Position numbers and translations under genes: made by a program. This document shows positions 52,801-59,927 of a DNA stretch of 64,000 nt, in pieces. Numbering within the stretch: position 1 is the first letter of the stretch; each line of letters starts with the position of its first letter. The DNA is from Candidatus Saccharimonadota bacterium. Lineage in GTDB: Bacteria; Patescibacteriota; Saccharimonadia; Saccharimonadales; Saccharimonadaceae. The notes beneath the pieces were generated by a model. That model was not told the DNA's origin. It did not search any database and worked only from the letters and a program-made list of their open reading frames with translations. The stretch covers positions 35,052-99,051 of the forward strand of contig RYWJ01000002.1 in assembly GCA_003979185.1 (NCBI GenBank), written 5' to 3'.

Positions 52801-53373
52801 TTATATATCAGCGTATTCGGTCACTTCGATATAGATTTCGTTTCTGGTACCAGGCTTGCGGAAGAACTCAATTTCCCGCCGAACATTGTTGATATTTTCG
52901 GTGACAGTTGTGCGAGCATCTGCCTTTTCAGTCTTGACCCCCTCAATTCTAACATCATAGATGGCACAAGGCCTGTCATCGGCATAAGGCACCTCGAAAC
53001 GAAGGTCAAAACCATATTCATCGGCTTCCAGAGAGAAGAAGCTGGTATTATCGGTCTTGGTGTTGTAGAGGTCGACGTAAACCTCGCCAACTGTTACCTG
53101 AAATCCAGTGATAATCCACTCCGGACTTTTGCCGAGCAGGATACTAGCGTATTTTTCAAGATGCTCTTCCTTCGTGCCCTCATTGAGGTTGTAGTTAAAT
53201 CGAAGGCTCTCAACCAGGTCATTAAAGCAGTTGCATGGCGCGTCCCACTCTATAAGCCTACGCATCCGGATGGGCGGACATTCTCGTTCGCGCCCTTCCT
53301 CGTAGTGCTTGTTTCCGCTGGTAACCCAGTAACCGCGCCCAAACAAATCCTGCCGGTATTCCAACAGTCTCAT
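52801..53373 (-). CDS. Cassette C: unknown paralogous protein
   Basis: A 190-aa soluble protein of unknown function and paralogue of cassettes A and B. Common positions are MRLLEYR at the start, PPIRMRRLIEW, YASILLGKSPEW, LRFEVPYADD, RREIEFF and the C-terminal IEVTEYADI. It is predicted to be alpha+beta with alternating charged residues and no membrane segment. The ATG is preceded by GAAGGGGG at 6-nt spacing. Its promoter, folded leader and terminator are arranged exactly as in A and B. Confidence 0.75.
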   Translation of the reverse strand: MRLLEYRQDLFGRGYWVTSGNKHYEEGRERECPPIRMRRLIEWDAPCNCFNDLVESLRFNYNLNEGTKEEHLEKYASILLGKSPEWIITGFQVTVGEVYVDLYNTKTDNTSFFSLEADEYGFDLRFEVPYADDRPCAIYDVRIEGVKTEKADARTTVTENINNVRREIEFFRKPGTRNEIYIEVTEYADI

Positions 53374-53397
53374 GACAATCCCCCTTCATGTGTTTTG

Positions 53398-53451
53398 ATT
53401 ATTGCTTTATCGCCCGTCCTCGGAGAGAACAGGTGAGATTAGCAATAATCT
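53398..53451 (-). ncRNA. Folded 5' leader element, copy C
   Basis: On the minus strand, outer helix GATTATTGCT / AGCAATAATC (10 bp), a 4x3 internal loop, and inner helix TCACCTGTTCTC / GAGGACGGGCGA (one A-C mismatch) closed by a 3-nt loop. CCCCCT directly 5' (53453-53459) can pair with AGGGGG of the Shine-Dalgarno, which would close the whole element and hide the ribosome site. It ends 24 nt before the ATG. Confidence 0.8.
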
Positions 53452-53506
53452 GAGGGGGCCGCTGATAGAAGCTATCAATGTGTTTAGGAGTTAATCTACG
53501 CCAACC

Positions 53507-53535
53507 ATTGTAGCACACATTATCAAAAATGTCAA
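53507..53535 (-). promoter_or_regulatory. Promoter of cassette C
   Basis: Minus-strand TTGACA (53530-53535), 17-nt spacer, TGTGC-TACAAT (53507-53512). The predicted leader is about 127 nt. Confidence 0.85.
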
Positions 53536-53578
53536 GTGCTAGCGCGTATTAGGTTTAGTGTAACTATACAGAACAACA

Positions 53579-53602
53579 TGCAAAAGATACGTCAAAGCTT
53601 TT
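53579..53602. repeat. 24-bp direct repeat, right copy
   Basis: TGCAAAAGATACGTCAAAGC followed by TTTT, same orientation as 50924-50947 with one mismatch. It lies 44 bp upstream of the cassette C -35 box, so the two copies exactly enclose cassettes A-C. No integrase or transposase is present nearby. Confidence 0.8.
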
Positions 53603-53714
53603 GCAGTGCCACGCGCCTTATTACAACCCCACGACCAACAAAGTGGAGTGGGTGGAGCGAGAAACGTTCGGGAGGCCGATTTTCCATCGTTGCGGCGTAG
53701 AAAAATGGCAAAAG

Positions 53715-53987
53715 CTAGCAAACAACTAGTGAACAAAACCAAAATGAGATAAGACTACTAATTATCAAGCACAGCCAAAAGTCTAAACCTCCGAAGATGG
53801 TAGCAATGATATAAATCAATACGGAGAGTATCGCTGTCAGAAATGCCCAAAACACCAACAAGCCTATACTAAGAGACGCCCGTTGCGTGCGTGTTGGCGC
53901 AGATTTTTGTTGTGGTTGACGTGAGCGTTCAGCGCTCGTCTTGCCCATCTCGTAATACCACCAAGGACTGAAAGGACTACCACTCAT
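53715..53987 (-). CDS. Small two-helix membrane protein
   Basis: A 90-aa protein with a polar, Gln/Arg-rich N-terminus (about 45 residues, including WWYYEMGK) and two hydrophobic helices (IGLLVFWAFLTAILSVLIYI and LDFWLCLIISSLISFWFC). ATG 53987 overlaps the end of the acidic gene by 11 nt; an earlier in-frame start would run antisense-like through that gene with unlikely composition. It is the last gene of a three-gene minus-strand operon. Function unknown. Confidence 0.55.
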   Translation of the reverse strand: MSGSPFSPWWYYEMGKTSAERSRQPQQKSAPTRTQRASLSIGLLVFWAFLTAILSVLIYIIATIFGGLDFWLCLIISSLISFWFCSLVVC

Positions 53988-54171
53988 CGTTGTCGTCCAT
54001 TTCATCCAAAGTGTCGCCGAGCACATCTTCCATCTCGGTAATTCCAAATCTAGTACTACTCAGAACTTCATCCTCGTCGATATTATCACAGCCGAACATG
54101 CCCATTGCATCACCTAGCACATCTTCAATTTCGGTAAAGTCAGAATCTTGTATGTCAGTATACCTGCTCAT
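53977..54171 (-). CDS. Small acidic protein with an internal repeat
   Basis: A 64-aa, strongly acidic protein with two copies of the motif FTEIEDVLGDAM / ITEMEDVLGDTL separated by about 30 residues. AGAGGAC is 6 nt before the ATG. No similarity is recognised. Middle gene of a three-gene operon starting at the promoter 54385; the downstream membrane protein overlaps its stop. An acidic partner for the basic N-terminus of that protein is conceivable, but this is speculation. Confidence 0.55.
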   Translation of the reverse strand: MSRYTDIQDSDFTEIEDVLGDAMGMFGCDNIDEDEVLSSTRFGITEMEDVLGDTLDEMDDNDEW

Positions 54172-54187
54172 TTCAGTCCTCTTTTCT

Positions 54188-54331
54188 TTAAAAAATATTT
54201 GTATTTGCTATATTCCTTGTCTGAACATTTTTTGCGAATAAATTCTCAATTTTCTTAAGATATGGCTCCGTTAAGCCTAATATTTCTTGCTGTATTTTCT
54301 GATATGTTTGTAAAAATGCGATTTTATCCAT
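54188..54331 (-). CDS. Small 47-aa helical protein
   Basis: A 47-codon frame beginning MDKIAFLQTYQKIQQEILGL, mostly amphipathic helix, ending 16 nt before the acidic gene. It is the first frame behind a consensus minus-strand promoter (54385-54413) and has AAAGAGATGA upstream of the ATG. Position, amino-acid pattern and operon context support it; no homologue is recognised. Confidence 0.5.
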   Translation of the reverse strand: MDKIAFLQTYQKIQQEILGLTEPYLKKIENLFAKNVQTRNIANTNIF

Positions 54332-54384
54332 TCTAATTCATCTCTTTTATCTTTTTGCTATAAAGTAAAATCTTCTCGGGATAA

Positions 54385-54413
54385 ATTATACTTCTTATAA
54401 AGTTGCTTGTCAA
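54385..54413 (-). promoter_or_regulatory. Promoter of the small-protein operon
   Basis: Minus-strand TTGACA (54408-54413), 17-nt spacer, TATAAT (54385-54390). It drives 54331 to 53715, with a leader of about 46 nt. Between it and the tRNA-Ala gene (54414-54624) nothing else is seen. Confidence 0.85.
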
Positions 54414-54624
54414 TTTCCAAGCGATTGCCGACAGCATATAGCGCAACAATAAGCCACGGTGATAATAATAGAAAAACATCCGAATATAAAAAGACGCTAA
54501 TATATCCAGCAGCATTAGAACACTGATAATTATCTAAAGTGCAGCCAGTTTCTATATCTGCATTATATCAAAAAATATCTCCTGCAACATACTACAAAAG
54601 ATATTTTACATAGTATCAAATTCA

Positions 54625-54701
54625 TGGTGGAGTGCACGAGACTCAAACTCGTGACCTCTTCGCTGCCAGCGAAGCGCTCTAATCAACTGAGCTAGCACCC
54701 C
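54625..54701 (-). tRNA. tRNA-Ala (GGC)
   Basis: A complete 77-nt cloverleaf on the minus strand with encoded CCA. Acceptor GGGGTGC / GCACTCC, anticodon stem CTTCG / CGAAG with loop CTGGCAG (anticodon GGC), T stem ACGAG / CTCGT. D loop is AGTTGATTA and T loop TTTGAGT, so the usual G19-C56 tertiary pair is replaced by A19-U56. It has its own promoter (54711-54739). Confidence 0.93.
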
Positions 54702-54710
54702 AATGCTCCA

Positions 54711-54739
54711 ATTATACTATATTGAGCATATTCGGGCAA
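54711..54739 (-). promoter_or_regulatory. Promoter of tRNA-Ala
   Basis: Minus-strand TTGCCC (54734-54739), 17-nt spacer, TATAAT (54711-54716), about 10 nt before the tRNA 5' end. Confidence 0.8.
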
Positions 54740-54772
54740 TGATTTTTACAAAGTTTTTACTGGCTTCTACAC

Positions 54773-54797
54773 TATATCTGTTATAATAACAGATATA
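54773..54797. promoter_or_regulatory. Perfect palindrome over a -10 box (putative operator)
   Basis: Twelve-base arms TATATCTGTTAT and ATAACAGATATA around one central base; 24 of 24 arm positions pair. It contains the TATAAT -10 (54782-54787) of the GyrI-like gene, so a dimeric regulator bound here would block transcription. Confidence 0.7.
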
Positions 54798-54817
54798 CAA
54801 CCTAGTAAAGGACTCCC

Positions 54818-55456
54818 ATGGCCTTCGATTTCAAGAAAGAATATAAAGCATTTTATTTGCCAAAAGCCAAACCGTCTATCATAACAGTTCCCAAGATGAA
54901 TTATATTGCTGTACGTGGACACGGCGACCCGAACGCAGAGGCTGGCGAATACAAACAAAGTATCGGGCTGCTTTATGCGATTGCTTTTACAATCAAGATG
55001 AGCAAGAAAGGTACTCATAAGCTTAAAGGGTATTTTGATTTTGTAGTACCGCCACTCGAAGGCTTTTGGTGGCAAAACGGTCGAAATGAAAGCATCGATT
55101 ATCGTGACAAATCAAGTTTGAACTTTATCTCAACCATTAGGCTGCCGGAGTTTGTGACAAAAGAAGAATTTGATTGGGCAATCTCTGAAGCGACCAGTAA
55201 GAAAAAGCGCGATTTCTCAAAAGTTGAGTACTTTACTTATGATGAGGGCGAATGCGTTCAGTGTATGCATGTTGGCCCTTACGATGATGAGCCAGTTACT
55301 GTTAGCTCAATGCACAGCTACATGGATGCACATGGCTATCAGCTAGATCTACAAAACCCACGTTATCATCATGAAATCTATCTGAATGACCCCCGAAAGT
55401 GCAAACCAGAAAACCTCAAAACTGTCATTCGCCATCCAATTAAAAAGTTACCTTAA
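54818..55456 (+). CDS. GyrI-like small-molecule-binding protein
   Basis: A stand-alone GyrI/SOUL-type ligand-binding domain of 212 aa. Typical features are PKMNYIAVRGHGDPN at the start, the FWWQNGR segment, and the C-terminal QCMHVGPYDDEPVTV with LNDPRKCKPENLKTVIRHP. Such proteins bind hydrophobic or cationic compounds; some hydrolyse or sequester them. There is no DNA-binding domain, so the palindrome over its promoter must be read by another protein or by unrelated means. AAAGGA precedes the ATG. Confidence 0.88.
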   Translation: MAFDFKKEYKAFYLPKAKPSIITVPKMNYIAVRGHGDPNAEAGEYKQSIGLLYAIAFTIKMSKKGTHKLKGYFDFVVPPLEGFWWQNGRNESIDYRDKSSLNFISTIRLPEFVTKEEFDWAISEATSKKKRDFSKVEYFTYDEGECVQCMHVGPYDDEPVTVSSMHSYMDAHGYQLDLQNPRYHHEIYLNDPRKCKPENLKTVIRHPIKKLP

Positions 55457-55462
55457 GGCTTA

Positions 55463-55897
55463 CTAAATTTGTAAGATTAGGTAGGCAATAAATGGGCTTA
55501 CAAATATCGTCAAATAAATTAGCGTAATCCAAGGTTGATAATCTACATAGAATTCCTTAAATGTCAGTGACCATGGATGCTTTATGATGACCCAGCCAAC
55601 TAAATCCACGACGAGAGTAATACTAAGCCAAACTGCCGCCGTCAAAGCTACTTCATTCAACGTAATACTCGCTAAACTATTTAAGTATAGCCATGCAAAA
55701 ATTGGAAAGATAATTATATTATACAGTGGATGCCACGGTTTGGTCTTTTCATACCCTTCACCCATACCAGGGCCGTCTTTCATAGACTTCATATGTAAAA
55801 CTGTAATATTAAATATCGTATGCAACACACCAATTAGCGTTACTATAGCGTACGCCAACCAGTAGCACAGCATCGAAATGCCAAAATTCGGTAGCAT
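55463..55897 (-). CDS. Four-helix membrane protein, unknown
   Basis: A 144-aa protein with four predicted helices and a conserved-looking loop MKDGPGMGEGYEKTKPWHPLYN between helices 1 and 2 (split over two stretches). I do not recognise the family. It starts 9 nt behind the SDR gene with its own AAGGAGAT, so the two are co-transcribed. It converges on the GyrI-like gene with 6 bp between them. Confidence 0.6.
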   Translation of the reverse strand: MLPNFGISMLCYWLAYAIVTLIGVLHTIFNITVLHMKSMKDGPGMGEGYEKTKPWHPLYNIIIFPIFAWLYLNSLASITLNEVALTAAVWLSITLVVDLVGWVIIKHPWSLTFKEFYVDYQPWITLIYLTIFVSPFIAYLILQI

Positions 55898-55906
55898 TTT
55901 ATCTCC

Positions 55907-56662
55907 TTAGACAATGGTTGCGCCATCAACAGATACAATCGAACCGCTGACATAGCTCGCCAAGTCGCTAGCTAAGAACAAGAATACATTTGCCACTTCT
56001 TGAGGCTCACCGACGCGTCCTAGCGGGATTCCAGCCGAAACCTTTGCTACCATCTCATCTGGCAAAGCCGCTACCATATCGGTACGAGTGACGCCAGGAG
56101 CAACTGCATTGACGCGGATCTGATCTTTGCCCAATTCGCGCGCTAAAGATTTGGTTAGACCATTGACGGCGCTTTTACTAGCCGGATAACCACAACCACT
56201 AGCTTGACCATAGATACTTACCATTGAGCTAGTGTTAATAATGCATCCTCCGCCGTTATCACGCATAAACGGCGCGACAGCTTTTGAGCAATTGAATAAC
56301 GCTTTAACATTCAGCTCCATAATCTTATCAAAATCTGCTTCAATATAATCATAAATTGATTCGCGGGCAGAAATTCCAGCATTATTCACTAGAATATCAA
56401 TCCTCTGAAATTTATCAATAATATTCCCAACGGTTTGCTCGACTGATTGTAAGTCACCAAGATCCGGAGCCATACCAAAAACTTCCCACTCTGCGTTCTC
56501 AGCTTTCAACTCCGCCACTGCCTTATCAGCAGTTTCTTGTCGTGAACCAAAAAGAATAACTTTTGCACCCTGCTCGAGGTATAAACGTACGATCGCCAGT
56601 CCGATCCCACGAGTGCCACCAGTGACTACTGCCACTTTGTTTTTCAACAAATCTTTAATCAT
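55907..56662 (-). CDS. SDR-family oxidoreductase (FabG-like)
   Basis: NAD(P)-dependent short-chain dehydrogenase. The cofactor motif is VTGGTRGIGLA, structural NNAGIS, active-site Ser in INTSSMVS and YPASK, and the C-terminal GSIVSVDGATIV. ATG 56662 is preferred because AAGGAGG is 5 nt upstream and the earlier in-frame ATG overlaps the TATAAT -10 box. Length 251 aa is typical of 3-ketoacyl-ACP reductase, but no other fatty-acid genes are near, so the substrate is open. Confidence 0.88.
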   Translation of the reverse strand: MIKDLLKNKVAVVTGGTRGIGLAIVRLYLEQGAKVILFGSRQETADKAVAELKAENAEWEVFGMAPDLGDLQSVEQTVGNIIDKFQRIDILVNNAGISARESIYDYIEADFDKIMELNVKALFNCSKAVAPFMRDNGGGCIINTSSMVSIYGQASGCGYPASKSAVNGLTKSLARELGKDQIRVNAVAPGVTRTDMVAALPDEMVAKVSAGIPLGRVGEPQEVANVFLFLASDLASYVSGSIVSVDGATIV

Positions 56663-56733
56663 TTTCCTCCTTACTCTTTTCATTATAACATTAAGTTTAA
56701 CTTTCTTAGTGTAAGTTATGGTAAGATAAAGTT

Positions 56734-57483
56734 ATGAAATCGGCACAAAAGCTTCTTCAATATCGTTGGCGTCGAATAGTGGCGATTATAGCCGCTAGTG
56801 CTGGTGCCGTAGGACTCATTATTACTAATCCCAGTAGTTATGAGCCAGTTGCCAATACCTCCACTCGCCAAGCCCAAGCTGAAGAACTTGAGAATCGCAC
56901 GGAAGATCAGCTTTTAGCGCAAGATCTCCTCGAAAAGTTACCAATCAAAGGTCGTGCGCCAAAAACTGGTTACGAGCGTACCGAGTTTTACAAAAATTGG
57001 CCCGAGATAGATGGTTGCAATTTGCGCCAACGTATTATTAAGCGTGAACTACAAGCTACAGCCAAGCTAGCCGACGACCAGTGTACAGTCACTGGTGGGG
57101 AATTTGATGAACCTTATACTGGACAGCATCTAATTTTCTATCAAAAGTCCGACCTATCAAAGGGTTTACAAATTGATCATGTGGTGGCACTTTCTGATGC
57201 TTGGCAAAAAGGTGCACAAAGCTTGTCCGCCGAAACCCGCTTTGCCTTAGCCACTGATCCGCTCAATCTGCTAGCAGTTGATTCTAGCGCCAACCAACAA
57301 AAATCTGATGGTGATGCAGCAACTTGGCTACCGAAGAATAAAGTTTTTCGCTGTCAATATATAGCGCGTCAAATCTCCGTCAAGCATAAATATAATCTCT
57401 GGGTAACTCAAGCTGAACATGATGCTATGTCCAGAGTCTTGCAAACCTGCCCTAATGAGCCAGCAGTCGGTATTCGAGAATGA
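56734..57483 (+). CDS. Secreted or anchored HNH endonuclease (DUF1524-like)
   Basis: An extracellular nuclease of the HNH/DUF1524 type. An N-terminal signal anchor (VAIIAASAGAVGLIITNP) is followed by the nuclease domain with LQIDHVVALSDAWQKGA (the central DH pair) and PLNLLAVDSSANQQKSD (Asn), then LPKNKVFRCQYIARQ. Similar proteins are common in actinobacteria, the usual hosts of Saccharibacteria. For an epibiont lacking nucleotide synthesis it would provide scavenged nucleotides; that use is inference. The -10 TAAGAT ends 6 nt before the ATG. Confidence 0.82.
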   Translation: MKSAQKLLQYRWRRIVAIIAASAGAVGLIITNPSSYEPVANTSTRQAQAEELENRTEDQLLAQDLLEKLPIKGRAPKTGYERTEFYKNWPEIDGCNLRQRIIKRELQATAKLADDQCTVTGGEFDEPYTGQHLIFYQKSDLSKGLQIDHVVALSDAWQKGAQSLSAETRFALATDPLNLLAVDSSANQQKSDGDAATWLPKNKVFRCQYIARQISVKHKYNLWVTQAEHDAMSRVLQTCPNEPAVGIRE

Positions 57484-57535
57484 CCAAGATTAATCGAAGC
57501 AATCAAATCCATAATCTGCAAATAAGTCAGGTATT

Positions 57536-58216
57536 CTACTTATATAATTCCTGAATCTTTTGGTAAATCTCTTGATGAATACTTTCAATGTTACGCATCC
57601 TCTTGCCATCTTTGGTGCCACAGTTGATCATAGTCCATCCCAAATGCTGCGCTACAAACATCGCATTATCGTAAACTTCCTTCATATATTCCAGATCTCG
57701 TTCATGAATATCGTGCTGTACACCAGGATTGCCCGTACGTTTGGCGCGCATCTTATTTACTAATTCTAAAGGCGCATGCAGAAAGATCACCACATCCGGC
57801 TGTTGGATGCCGAGCTTATTATATTCAAAGTCAATCACATAGTCGATAAAATCTTTTTTCTCTTGCTTCGTCTTAAATCCCGCCGACTGATAAATCAGAC
57901 TTGATGTCGTATAACGGTCAAGTAGAATCGTGCGTCCTTTGCTATAGACTTCCTTAAGCTTCATACGCCACGTGATAGCACGATCGTGTGCATAAAGGCT
58001 ATTAATAAAATATGGTGACAATTCTTCAATAGCACCATATTCACCCGCTAGGTATTTTTCAACCGGTTTACCCTGATAAGAATAGTAGGTAGGAAAATGA
58101 TGGCTAGCAATTTTAATCCCATCAGCTTCCAAATGTTCGCGTAGGCGATCCACTTGCGTTGTTTTTCCGATCCCATCTGAAGCCCCCTCTACTACAATCA
58201 GTCTACCTAATTTCAT
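57536..58216 (-). CDS. tmk: Thymidylate kinase
   Basis: Phosphorylates dTMP to dTDP. The P-loop region VEGASDGIGKTTQ, the DR(Y/H) motif LLDRYTTSSLIYQ and the LID-like KMRAKRTGN are visible. The P-loop has one extra residue compared with G-x4-GK[ST] (five residues between Gly and GKT). At 226 aa it is slightly long. ATG 58216 is preferred, with AGAGG upstream; a GTG sits one codon earlier. Near the secreted nuclease it fits nucleotide salvage. Confidence 0.88.
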   Translation of the reverse strand: MKLGRLIVVEGASDGIGKTTQVDRLREHLEADGIKIASHHFPTYYSYQGKPVEKYLAGEYGAIEELSPYFINSLYAHDRAITWRMKLKEVYSKGRTILLDRYTTSSLIYQSAGFKTKQEKKDFIDYVIDFEYNKLGIQQPDVVIFLHAPLELVNKMRAKRTGNPGVQHDIHERDLEYMKEVYDNAMFVAQHLGWTMINCGTKDGKRMRNIESIHQEIYQKIQELYK

Positions 58217-58263
58217 CACTTTTACCTCTTACTTAGCTACATTATAGCACAGTACTAGGCATT

Positions 58264-59724
58264 TTAACCATCTATGCCACCAGTAAATGATTCATATAAT
58301 CTTTGGCGCAAGCTCTCAAGCTCCAAGGTTTCATTAGCCGACAAGTGAATCGAAATATGTCGATTAGTTCTTAAAGCCCCCAAGCTTGACAAAGCATATA
58401 ATTCTGGATTCGCACCCAGCTCATTGAGGGCAGTTAGCTCAGTATCGGCTTGATAGATATAATTGAGCATCTTGCCGTCATAATAACCACGAATAGCCTT
58501 GCCATGAGGTAACTGATCTACCATAACCATCGTTTCTAGAGCTGACATCAAGATAAAATCACGCGTCGACGTTATCATGCTCATGTCCAAATTATAAAAT
58601 GCGCTAAGATGTAAACTATGGTCATGGTGCTCACGCCAAAATTCCATAATCTGTGGAGCTAAATTGTCAACCAGTTCCTGTTCAGAACTCGCACTCATCA
58701 TCAAAGCTAACTCGTCCTCACTAAGCGCCTCTGGCATGCTACGATATAAATAAACCGACATTGGAAAAGCTGCGCTAACAGCACCATTCTTCGTAGTACC
58801 AAGATATGTTGCCACACCACGGACGGACGTACTATCTTGACGTGCCGAATCCGCCACCGAATACACCTCGCCACTCTGCTCACATTCAAATAATCCACTT
58901 TGACGATTTTCACTCAGATAGACGACTTTATATTTACCTGAGCATAATGTAAAAGTCAAATTCGACAACATTACTGGCACATCCGCCACCTGTGCCGCTG
59001 TTTGCTCAGCGGCAAGTTGATTTAACTCTGCCATATCGGCTTGAATCGGATTTTGTACTAGATAGCCGATCGAAAGCCCCGCCTCTACGATTGCCAATAT
59101 ACCCAATGCACAGAATAGCACCTTTATGCAAGTCCCGCTCTGCTCTCGCTCAGTGTATTGCCGAGCCACAAATAGTGCGACCAGGAAGAATAGCACTACT
59201 ACTGTCAGCAAAGCTAATGTCAACTGGTGTGGCTGAATGACATGAATGCATCCAAAGTACCATATCAATGCCACTTCGGCCAAGCTTCCAGCCACCAAAG
59301 TTGCTACCAAGCGAGCAATTTTTGGTTCACTACGCCACGCCATCACTAGCGTAACTAAGCTCATAATCGCAACAATAATTACTCCAAACAGTACATAATA
59401 TACCGCCAAAGGAAAATAAGTCGCCGTCGCCCAAGTGTAATCCGACCTCGTAGCCGCCAAAATCAGTTGCATCGGCCCCACAACGAATCCCAAGACCAAG
59501 CTTAGAATAAAAGTAACTACCGCCAAAGGTTTTACTGGACTGAGACGCTTTCGCAACCTAGCTTGATGGTTAATCAGCTCAGCTGGCCAGAGCAAATCAT
59601 CCACCGTGTCCTCGGTTACCACCACCGCATTGCGCGGTCGACTCATCGACAAAAGAATTGTCATTACTGCATTACTCGGCCACAACAAGCCATTTGAACC
59701 ATCTTCCGTCGAATTAACCCTCAT
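58264..59724 (-). CDS. Five-helix membrane protein with large C-terminal domain, unknown
   Basis: A 486-aa protein with about 70 N-terminal polar residues, five hydrophobic helices (about 70-250) and a soluble C-terminal half (about 250-486). Topology would place the C-terminal half outside. No domain is recognised; the C-terminal part has a pair of Cys (LCSGKY, FECEQSG). ATG 59724 is chosen because the longer version overlaps a TAAAAT -10 whose distance to this ATG is 8 nt, predicting a leaderless mRNA. Confidence 0.65.
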   Translation of the reverse strand: MRVNSTEDGSNGLLWPSNAVMTILLSMSRPRNAVVVTEDTVDDLLWPAELINHQARLRKRLSPVKPLAVVTFILSLVLGFVVGPMQLILAATRSDYTWATATYFPLAVYYVLFGVIIVAIMSLVTLVMAWRSEPKIARLVATLVAGSLAEVALIWYFGCIHVIQPHQLTLALLTVVVLFFLVALFVARQYTEREQSGTCIKVLFCALGILAIVEAGLSIGYLVQNPIQADMAELNQLAAEQTAAQVADVPVMLSNLTFTLCSGKYKVVYLSENRQSGLFECEQSGEVYSVADSARQDSTSVRGVATYLGTTKNGAVSAAFPMSVYLYRSMPEALSEDELALMMSASSEQELVDNLAPQIMEFWREHHDHSLHLSAFYNLDMSMITSTRDFILMSALETMVMVDQLPHGKAIRGYYDGKMLNYIYQADTELTALNELGANPELYALSSLGALRTNRHISIHLSANETLELESLRQRLYESFTGGIDG

Positions 59725-59927
59725 ATAACTCCATTTTACCATAAAGACTTTGTTTTTGAAAACAAAAAGAACACGACTCTAAATTTTGCGGTTGAGCTTT
59801 CATTTCTACGTTAAATCATATATAATATATACATATGTCAAGTTTGTGCGATTTACTTCAGAATTATAAATATTGTTGGCGAAGATAGTTTTCGTACGCG
59901 TATTAATCTTAAACTTTTGGAGAAAAC

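Noticed and set aside
53539..53742. 67-codon minus-strand frame downstream of the small membrane protein
   Set aside because: It spans the 24-bp direct repeat, overlaps the end of a better-supported gene and has no Shine-Dalgarno or plausible composition.
54333..54515. 60-codon minus-strand frame upstream of the 47-aa gene
   Set aside because: It covers the consensus promoter at 54385-54413, so it would be transcribed only in part; composition is random-looking.
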